Positions 1-5,195 of a DNA stretch of 10,652 nt are shown in pieces. Source of the DNA: Bacteroides sp. UBA939 (GTDB lineage: Bacteria > Bacteroidota > Bacteroidia > Bacteroidales > Bacteroidaceae); the NCBI RefSeq assembly GCF_002293435.1, contig NZ_DBDF01000117.1, forward strand, positions 1 through 10,652. Direction: 5' to 3'. The position numbers and the translations under genes were made by a program. Numbering within the stretch: position 1 is the stretch's first letter; every line of letters begins with the position of its first letter. The notes beneath the pieces were generated by a model, which saw only the letters and a program-made list of their open reading frames with translations, did not search any database and was not told the DNA's origin.

Positions 1-38
1 ATACGAGCAAAAAGGTGGCAGATGGCAGATAAAATCAC

Positions 39-89
39 AAAAAAAACTCTGGGAGGTGTTGAACGGCGGAATAAGAATCCCAGTCTTAT
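39..89 (-). terminator. probable intrinsic terminator after pepP
   Basis: Read on the minus strand, the pepP stop codon is followed by CTGGGA (83-78), a 23-base loop, TCCCAG (54-49), two bases and then eight T residues (46-39). The stem of six pairs is short and the loop long, so the U-tract is the stronger half of the evidence. A second hairpin, ATAAGA (89-84) with TCTTAT (76-71), overlaps the stop codon and carries CTGGGA in its loop. Confidence 0.5.
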
Positions 90-1459
90 CGCAAGGCCTC
101 CACCTCGTCCGGCGTCAGAGGAATCTTCTTACCCAAACGGCGGGCGCCGGTTTCAGTAATCAGAAAATCTTCTTCGTTGCGGATACCGCCGAAATGACGG
201 TACTCTTCCACCTTATCATAATTGATGAAGTCGGTGAACTTCTTTTCACCTTTCCACTTATCAATCAGTTCGGGAATAAAGTAAATGCCCGGCTCAACCG
301 TATGCACAAAGCCCGGCTCCAAAGGAATGGCGAGGCGCAGTGACTTACGCCCGAACTGCGTACTCTTGGGCTGCCCGTTGTAGCCTACCCACAATTCGCC
401 CAGGTTTTCCATATCGTGCACATCCAGTCCCATCATGTGCCCCAGGCCGTGAGGGTAAAACAGCGCATGTGCTCCTTCGCGCACGGCATCATCGGCGTTT
501 CCCTTCATCAATCCCAGTTCCTTCAGACCTTCTACCATGACACGGGCGGACAAATCGTAAACATCCACATAAGGAATACCCGGGCGAAGAGCCTTAACGG
601 ACTCCAGGTGCATCACATTCTGAACTTCGTAAACGGCACGCTGACGGGCAGAGAATGTTTTATCGGCAGGCACGGTAGACGACATGTCGCCGCAATACCC
701 CGACGGAAGTTCCGCTCCGGCATCAATCAGGAACAAGTCGCCCGGCTTTATTTTATTCCCATGATAGTGGTTATGCAGGGTCTGACCGTTTATCGTAGCT
801 ATCGTCGGGAAGGAAAGCCCGCAATTGTTCATCTCGGCTACCCGGTTCATTTCGGCAACAACTTCATATTCGAACATTCCCGGACGAATCACCTTCATTG
901 CAGCGATGTGCATATCGGCAGTTACGTCGCACGCCTTTTCTATCTCAACGATTTCTTCGGCCGATTTATAGTTACGCTGCGCCACCACCGCACGGATAAA
1001 CGGAACGGAACCTCCCTGCTGCGCAGGTGAAAGGCCCAGCCAGTCCATCAGTTTCAGTTTATGCTCGGCGCGGTAAGGCGGAAGGTAATGTACGGTCTGC
1101 CCTTTCAGTAACGCCCGATGCAGGTAGTCGATAATCCCGGCGGAAGGGCGTGTTTCTGTAATACCCACGCGCTCGCTTTTCTCTTGCAAAGTGGGCTGCG
1201 TGCCCATCCATACAATATGGTCGATAGTCAGTTCGTCGCCGAAGATGATTTCCTGGTCTTCATCCATATCAATGATAGCGGAAAGTCCGGCAAACGACAA
1301 GCCGAAATAGTAGAGGAAAGTAGAATCCTGACGATAGCGGAAAGCATTGTCTTCATAATTTAATCCCTGGTCGTCGTTTCCTACAAATAATAACACTCCG
1401 GAGCCAATATTCTTTTTCAGCAAGGCTCTGCGCTGCACATAGGTTTCTTTATCAAACAT
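86..1459 (-). CDS. pepP: Xaa-Pro aminopeptidase (aminopeptidase P, M24B)
   Basis: A 457-residue metallopeptidase that would remove N-terminal residues preceding proline, probably in the cytoplasm because no signal peptide is seen. An aminopeptidase P N-terminal domain (about residues 5-140) precedes the pita-bread catalytic domain (about 175-440). The five metal ligands of the family are all visible: D246 in LIDAGAE, D258 in GDMSST, H341 in HGLGH, E389 in TVEPGIY and E429 in GGIRNEED; H348 in GLDVHD is the usual extra active-site histidine. Two metal ions (Mn in characterised relatives) are expected. The reading frame stays open to 1693, but homology begins at MFDKETY (ATG at 1459), and a good promoter element at 1487-1494 lies between the two, so the short start is chosen. 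It is divergent from rpoN. Function is clear; the exact peptide substrates are not. Confidence 0.93.
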   Translation of the reverse strand: MFDKETYVQRRALLKKNIGSGVLLFVGNDDQGLNYEDNAFRYRQDSTFLYYFGLSFAGLSAIIDMDEDQEIIFGDELTIDHIVWMGTQPTLQEKSERVGITETRPSAGIIDYLHRALLKGQTVHYLPPYRAEHKLKLMDWLGLSPAQQGGSVPFIRAVVAQRNYKSAEEIVEIEKACDVTADMHIAAMKVIRPGMFEYEVVAEMNRVAEMNNCGLSFPTIATINGQTLHNHYHGNKIKPGDLFLIDAGAELPSGYCGDMSSTVPADKTFSARQRAVYEVQNVMHLESVKALRPGIPYVDVYDLSARVMVEGLKELGLMKGNADDAVREGAHALFYPHGLGHMMGLDVHDMENLGELWVGYNGQPKSTQFGRKSLRLAIPLEPGFVHTVEPGIYFIPELIDKWKGEKKFTDFINYDKVEEYRHFGGIRNEEDFLITETGARRLGKKIPLTPDEVEALR

Positions 1460-1486
1460 AACGTTCCATTTTTTAGTTGATTCGCA

Positions 1487-1494
1487 CAAAGGTA
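1487..1494 (-). promoter_or_regulatory. -7 promoter element for pepP
   Basis: The minus strand reads TACCTTTG here, an exact match to the Bacteroidetes -7 consensus TAnnTTTG. It would start transcription near 1480 and leave a leader of about 20 bases before the ATG at 1459. A clear TTTG at the -33 position was not found, only weak T-rich sequence near 1511-1515, so the assignment rests on the -7 box and its placement. Confidence 0.55.
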
Positions 1495-1720
1495 AAAACA
1501 AAAATGCAACGAAAGCTCGCTTTACTGTTAAAGAAACTGTTTTGATTTTGCTTGCTATTCTTTTGAGAGTTGTTTTTGAGGATGTTTTTCTGTTTTTAAG
1601 AGGAGCATAACGGGCTATGTGACGATTAAAAACGGGAAAACAGACCGGAAACAAAATCAAAAGAAGCCGAGAAGCGTAAAAAAGGAAAATCACAACAGTT
1701 TCTAAATATAATGAGAGAAC

Positions 1721-1752
1721 TTTTCAGGTTCCCGAACTATTCACTATTTTTG
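1721..1752 (+). promoter_or_regulatory. promoter for rpoN
   Basis: TATTTTTG at 1745-1752 matches the -7 consensus TAnnTTTG exactly. TTTTC at 1721-1725 lies 19 bases upstream, in the place of the -33 TTTG, and matches it partly. Transcription would begin near 1758, giving a leader of about 40 bases. The leader contains a tiny in-phase-independent ORF (ATG AAG AAT TAA, 1785-1796) that stops two bases before the rpoN start. Confidence 0.6.
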
Positions 1753-1798
1753 TGGCGAGCTAAGGCAAAGAATCAAGCTAAAAAATGAAGAATTAAAT

Positions 1799-3289
1799 AT
1801 GGCGCAAGGTTCCAGACAAGTACAAAGTCAGGCGCAACAGCAGGTACAAACGCTGTCGCCCCAACAAATCCTGGTAGTGAAACTACTGGAACTGCCTGCC
1901 GTGGAGTTGGAAGACCGGATACATGCGGAACTTCTTGAAAACCCCGCCCTGGAAGAAGGCAAGGAAGATGCGGCAGACGATGACTTCTCTGAAAACTCCG
2001 ATGCGGAGAATTCCGCCGAGGATAATGGCTCCAACGAATATGATTCATTAGGCGACTATCTGACTGAAGACGACATTCCCGACTATAAGCTACAGGAGAA
2101 GAACCGCAGCAAAGGCGAGCAAGCCGAAGAAATTCCTTTTTCCGACGCCATCTCCTTTTATGAAACGCTGAAAGAACAATTGGGCGAACGCAACCTGACC
2201 GCCCACCAGCGCGAACTGGCGGAATACCTGATCGGTTCTTTGGACGACGACGGGTTGTTGCGTAAATCGCTGGATAGCATTTGCGATGAACTCGCCATCT
2301 ACGCAGGTATCGAATGTACCGAGGAAGAACTGGAGGAAGCGCTGAAGATTATTCAGGATTTTGACCCTCCCGGACTGGGATCGCGAAGTCTGCAAGAATG
2401 CCTGCTTATTCAGATTCGCCGCAAGATAGAACAGCAGAATTTCACTCCCAACCCGTTGCTTTATATCGAGGAAGCCATTATTTCGGAGTGTTACGAGGAA
2501 TTTACCCGCAAACATTGGGACAAGATACAACAGAAACTCAGTCTGGAGGAAGGCGCTTTTGAACAGGCTATCAAAGAAATATGCAAGCTCAACCCGCGCC
2601 CGGGCGCATCTTTGGGCGAAGCCATCGGACGGAACATGCAGCAAATCGTTCCCGATTTCATTGTCGATACCTACGACGACGGAACCATCAACATCATGCT
2701 CAACAACCGGAATGTACCGGAACTGCGAATGAGCCGCGACTTCACCGAAATGGTGGAAGAACACACCCGGAACAAGGCGAACCAGTCCAAAGAGTCCAAA
2801 GAAGCCATGATGTTCCTGAAACAGAAGATGGATGCCGCGCAAGGCTTTATTGATGCCGTAAAGCAACGTCAGAATACGCTGATGACTACCATGCAGGCTA
2901 TCATCGACTTGCAACGCCCGTTCTTCCTCGAAGGAGACGAGTCACTGTTACGACCCATGATACTGAAAGATGTTGCCGAACATACCGGACTGGACATATC
3001 AACCATCTCGCGCGTCAGCAACAGCAAATATGTGCAGACCAACTACGGTATTTATCCGCTGAAATACTTCTTCAGCGACGGCTACGTGACCGAAGACGGT
3101 GAAGAAATGTCCGTTCGCGAAATACGCAGGATACTGAAAGAGTGTATCGACAACGAGGATAAGAAGAAGCCTTATACGGACGATGAACTGACCGAAATAC
3201 TGAAAGAGAAAGGTTATCCGATAGCACGCCGCACTGTTGCCAAGTACAGGCAGCAGTTGAATATACCGGTGGCGAGGTTGAGGAGGTAG
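1799..3289 (+). CDS. rpoN: RNA polymerase sigma-54 factor
   Basis: The 496-residue protein is the alternative sigma factor that directs RNA polymerase to -24/-12 promoters and needs an AAA+ activator to open them. All family regions are present. Region I (about 1-50) is glutamine-rich and ends in ELLENPALEEG. Region II (about 52-105) is very acidic. The core-binding region runs about 115-265, with the FDPPGLGSRSLQECL segment (188-202). A helix-turn-helix for -12 recognition lies at about 388-412 (DVAEHTGLDISTISRV). The RpoN box ARRTVAKYRQ is at 476-485 near the C-terminus, one residue off the classical ARRTVAKYRE. Length is normal for the family. No sigma-54 activator gene is nearby, so target genes cannot be read from context. 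The stop codon lies inside the first unit of a heptamer repeat array. Confidence 0.97.
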   Translation: MAQGSRQVQSQAQQQVQTLSPQQILVVKLLELPAVELEDRIHAELLENPALEEGKEDAADDDFSENSDAENSAEDNGSNEYDSLGDYLTEDDIPDYKLQEKNRSKGEQAEEIPFSDAISFYETLKEQLGERNLTAHQRELAEYLIGSLDDDGLLRKSLDSICDELAIYAGIECTEEELEEALKIIQDFDPPGLGSRSLQECLLIQIRRKIEQQNFTPNPLLYIEEAIISECYEEFTRKHWDKIQQKLSLEEGAFEQAIKEICKLNPRPGASLGEAIGRNMQQIVPDFIVDTYDDGTINIMLNNRNVPELRMSRDFTEMVEEHTRNKANQSKESKEAMMFLKQKMDAAQGFIDAVKQRQNTLMTTMQAIIDLQRPFFLEGDESLLRPMILKDVAEHTGLDISTISRVSNSKYVQTNYGIYPLKYFFSDGYVTEDGEEMSVREIRRILKECIDNEDKKKPYTDDELTEILKEKGYPIARRTVAKYRQQLNIPVARLRR

Positions 3290-3340
3290 GAAGTAGTTAG
3301 TAGTAAGTAGTTAGTAGTTAGTAGTAGGTAGAGAGTAGTA
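3285..3340 (+). repeat. heptamer tandem repeat array (AGTAGTW type)
   Basis: Eight successive seven-base units fill this stretch in strict register. Five of the six from 3292 to 3326 and 3334 to 3340 are AGTAGTT or AGTAGTA; the units at 3285 and 3327 are diverged (GGTAGGA, GGTAGAG). The rpoN stop codon (3287-3289) lies within the first unit. The array ends 37 bases before the next gene. Confidence 0.85.
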
Positions 3341-3377
3341 GTTTGGATCGTATATTGTAAAATAGTAGATAAATAAA

Positions 3378-4043
3378 ATGAAGGAACAACATGTTGTAGC
3401 AGACAGGACTTTGATCCGGACAGCCCAAGTGATTTCAGTCATATTCACGCCGTTTTCCATCTCTTTCCTGGCATTCCTGTTTTTATTTCTGTTCTCATAT
3501 CTGCGCATTATGCCCATTCAGTATAAGCTGATTGTGCTGGGAGTGGTATATTGCTTCACGATCCTTATGCCTACTCTTACCATTTTCCTGTTCCGCAAAA
3601 TCAATGGATTTACCTCAAAGGATTTAGTTGAACGTAAACGGCGTTTTATGCCATTCACACTGACCATCATTTCGTATGTATTCTGTCTGATAATGATGCA
3701 CCGCCTGAATATTCCCTGGTATATGTCGGGGATTATTCTCACTGCATTAATCATGATGATAATCTGTATTATCGTCAACCTGAAATGGAAGTTAAGCGAG
3801 CACATGGCAGGCATGGGAGCTATCATCGGCGGACTGGTATCTTTCAGCGTTTTGTTCGGATATAACCCGGTATGGTGGTTGTGCCTGTTTATCCTTATTG
3901 CAGGAATATTGGGTACGTCGCGTATCGTTTTACGGCATCATACATTGGGCGAGGTGCTGGTTGGATTTACAGTAGGTTTGATTAGTTCCTTATCGGTACT
4001 TCATCCGATGGGTAATGCCCTGTTCCGCGTCTTCCTCTTTTGA
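3378..4043 (+). CDS. integral membrane protein, degenerate PAP2-like phosphatase
   Basis: A 221-residue, very hydrophobic protein with about six or seven predicted membrane segments (roughly 17-42, 48-72, 92-108, 114-135, 146-160, 164-180, 190-208). It resembles the PAP2 phosphatase superfamily, whose members remove phosphate from lipid phosphates or undecaprenyl diphosphate. The three PAP2 signatures are present only in altered form. K81-X6-R88 replaces KX6RP, lacking the proline directly after the arginine. KLSEH at 138-142 stands for PSGH. SR-X5-H-X3-E at 181-192 has the catalytic-site pattern, with glutamate in place of the usual aspartate. H142 and H188 are therefore kept. Membrane location is certain; phosphatase activity is a guess. 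It follows rpoN on the same strand after 88 bases with no strong promoter seen. Confidence 0.8.
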   Translation: MKEQHVVADRTLIRTAQVISVIFTPFSISFLAFLFLFLFSYLRIMPIQYKLIVLGVVYCFTILMPTLTIFLFRKINGFTSKDLVERKRRFMPFTLTIISYVFCLIMMHRLNIPWYMSGIILTALIMMIICIIVNLKWKLSEHMAGMGAIIGGLVSFSVLFGYNPVWWLCLFILIAGILGTSRIVLRHHTLGEVLVGFTVGLISSLSVLHPMGNALFRVFLF

Positions 4044-4090
4044 AATAACAATGTAATAACATAGTATTAACCCTTAAAATAATTACAATT

Positions 4091-4471
4091 ATGAATTTCC
4101 CCGAAAATGTAAAGTACACCAAAGAACACGAGTGGATACGCCTTGAAGGCGATGTAGCTTATGTAGGCATTACTGATTATGCTCAGGCACAATTAGGTGA
4201 TATCGTATTCGTTGATATTTTGCCCGAAGGTGAAACGCTGGCAGCCGACGAGGTATTCGGTACCATCGAAGTAGTAAAAACCGTTTCAGACTTGTTCTTG
4301 CCTGTAGGCGGCGAGATTCTGGAGCAGAATGAGGCACTTGCCGACCAACCGGAACTGGTAAATAAGGATCCCTACGGTGAAGGCTGGCTTATCAAGATGA
4401 AACCGGAAGCTGATGCTGATCTCGACTCATTGTTGGATGCAGCAGCGTATAAAGCGTTGATTAACGATTAG
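4091..4471 (+). CDS. gcvH: glycine cleavage system H protein
   Basis: A 126-residue lipoyl carrier. In the glycine cleavage system its lipoyl arm shuttles the methylamine group from the P protein to the T protein and is then reoxidised by lipoamide dehydrogenase (L protein). The lipoylation lysine is K63 in FGTIEVVKTVSDLFLP, the expected place in the hairpin turn. KYTKEHEWIR near the N-terminus and NKDPYGEGWLIKM at 91-103 are typical H-protein motifs. Length is normal. The genes for P, T and L are not in the window. The last three codons and the stop (TAG 4469-4471) lie within the first units of a heptamer repeat array, so the extreme C-terminus (IND) may have been rewritten by the repeat. 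No clear TAnnTTTG promoter was found in the 47 bases upstream. Confidence 0.96.
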   Translation: MNFPENVKYTKEHEWIRLEGDVAYVGITDYAQAQLGDIVFVDILPEGETLAADEVFGTIEVVKTVSDLFLPVGGEILEQNEALADQPELVNKDPYGEGWLIKMKPEADADLDSLLDAAAYKALIND

Positions 4472-4507
4472 TGATTAACGGTTAGTGATTAATGATTAAT
4501 GATTAGT
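4459..4507 (+). repeat. heptamer array, left arm (GRTTARY type)
   Basis: Seven uninterrupted seven-base units, all fitting GRTTARY: GATTAAC, GATTAGT, GGTTAGT and GATTAAT variants occur. The array starts inside gcvH and contains its stop codon in the second unit. It is the left arm of the large inverted repeat with 4529-4576. Confidence 0.9.
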
Positions 4508-4576
4508 GGGCTGCGCAATATCAGCTTGCTAATCACTAATCACTAACCACTAACCACTAACCACTAATCACTAATC
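4459..4576. repeat. long imperfect inverted repeat between gcvH and purE
   Basis: Positions 4459-4513 pair with 4576-4522 in a single unbroken register (paired positions sum to 9035). The stem has about 55 positions with eight A/C mismatches and three G-U wobbles, around an eight-base loop (4514-4521, CGCAATAT). The tip is GC-rich (GCTG/CAGC). No T-tract follows, so it is not a classical intrinsic terminator. If transcribed it would form a long double-stranded hairpin at the end of the gcvH message. Confidence 0.8.
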
Positions 4577-4625
4577 ACTAACTACTTTCTACTTTCTACT
4601 TTCTACTTACTACTTACTACTTAAC
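4529..4625 (-). repeat. heptamer array, right arm (inverted orientation)
   Basis: From 4535 to 4583 there are seven units of ACTAAYC/ACTAACT, the reverse complement of the GRTTAGT units on the left. They pass without losing register into three ACTTTCT, two ACTTACT and one ACTTAAC unit (4584-4625). The latter are the reverse complement of the AGTAGTT/AGTAAGT type found after rpoN. The run ends 11 bases before the purE ATG. Confidence 0.9.
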
Positions 4626-4636
4626 CATTAAAACTT

Positions 4637-5146
4637 ATGTCCCCATTAGTAAGCATCATCATGGGCAGCACATCCGACCTTCCGGTTATGGAAAAGGCTG
4701 CTCAACTATTGAATGAATTACATGTGCCGTTTGAAATGAATGCCCTCTCTGCGCACCGTACCCCGGAAGCAGTAGAGGATTTTGCCAAGAAAGCCGGTAC
4801 GCGTGGTATTAAAGTAATAATTGCAGCAGCCGGTATGGCTGCCGCTCTGCCCGGAGTAATCGCTGCCAACACGACTCTTCCTGTTATCGGTGTTCCCGTT
4901 AAAGGGGCTGTCCTGGATGGTATGGATGCACTCTATTCTATTATCCAGATGCCTCCCGGAATTCCTGTAGCCACGGTTGCGATCAACGGCGCCATGAATG
5001 CCGCCATTCTTGCCGTACAAATACTGGCTTTGAGTAATGAAGACCTCGCCGAAAGATTCGCCGCCTATAAAGAAGGCTTAAAAAAGAAAGTCGTAAAGGC
5101 TAATGAGGAACTGAAAGAGGTGAAGTATCAATTTAAAACGAACTGA
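4637..5146 (+). CDS. purE: N5-carboxyaminoimidazole ribonucleotide mutase (class I PurE)
   Basis: A 169-residue cytoplasmic enzyme of de novo purine synthesis, converting N5-CAIR to CAIR. The nucleotide-binding start IIMGSTSDLPVM (7-18) and SAHRTP (38-43) with the catalytic histidine H40 are clear, and SAHRTP rather than SAHKT marks it as class I. The glycine-rich segment reads AAAGMAAALPGVIAA (63-77). The histidine found before LPG in E. coli PurE (AAHLPG) is replaced by A70. IQMPPGIPVATVAINGAMNAA (103-123) matches the PurE C-terminal active-site strand. A lysine-rich tail follows at 148-164. A PurK partner is expected elsewhere. Translation starts at the first ATG, 11 bases after the heptamer array. 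No promoter of its own was seen, so it may depend on read-through from gcvH. Confidence 0.95.
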   Translation: MSPLVSIIMGSTSDLPVMEKAAQLLNELHVPFEMNALSAHRTPEAVEDFAKKAGTRGIKVIIAAAGMAAALPGVIAANTTLPVIGVPVKGAVLDGMDALYSIIQMPPGIPVATVAINGAMNAAILAVQILALSNEDLAERFAAYKEGLKKKVVKANEELKEVKYQFKTN

Positions 5147-5163
5147 GAAAAAGCGATTTTAGT

Positions 5164-5184
5164 GATTAATGGTTAGTGACTAAA
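5164..5184 (+). repeat. short heptamer run before ispG
   Basis: Three units in register (GATTAAT, GGTTAGT, GACTAAA) fit or nearly fit the GRTTARY pattern of the array after gcvH, and TTTTAGT precedes them at 5157. TGGTT (5170-5174) and AACCA (5185-5189) can form a small hairpin six bases before the ispG start codon. Confidence 0.65.
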
Positions 5185-5195
5185 AACCAGCCAAC

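Larger units (their letters stand above)
1460..1798. other. divergent spacer between pepP and rpoN
   Basis: This 339-base spacer holds the two outward-facing promoters near its ends. The middle part, about 1495-1720, is A/T-rich with purine runs on the plus strand. The pepP reading frame happens to stay open through it, but the translated residues (basic, with two hydrophobic stretches) resemble nothing I recognise. I see no RNA gene, repeat or convincing small gene there. Confidence 0.6.

Noticed and set aside
14..30. Sigma-54 promoter (TGGCA followed by GGCAG)
   Set aside because: The -12 element TTGCW at the correct spacing is missing; the likeness comes from the GGCA repeats.
1460..1693. 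N-terminal extension of pepP by 78 residues
   Set aside because: The frame is open, but the residues do not look like an aminopeptidase P N-terminus. The -7 box at 1487-1494 lies inside it, and the family normally begins near MFDKETY.
2090..2914. 274-residue open frame antisense to rpoN
   Set aside because: It is the mirror of a strongly conserved rpoN coding region, has no promoter and no recognisable domain.
3342..3373. Promoter for the PAP2-like gene (TTTG 3342-3345 with TAGATAAA near 3366)
   Set aside because: The -33 box is good and the spacing right, but the -7 match is poor (TAnnTAAA), so it was not listed.
4459..4625. CRISPR array
   Set aside because: Units are seven bases long and contiguous, with no spacers of unique sequence and no cas genes.
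4459..4625. Intrinsic terminator after gcvH
   Set aside because: The stem is long enough, but no T-tract follows and pairing is mostly A-T with mismatches. It is listed as an inverted repeat instead.
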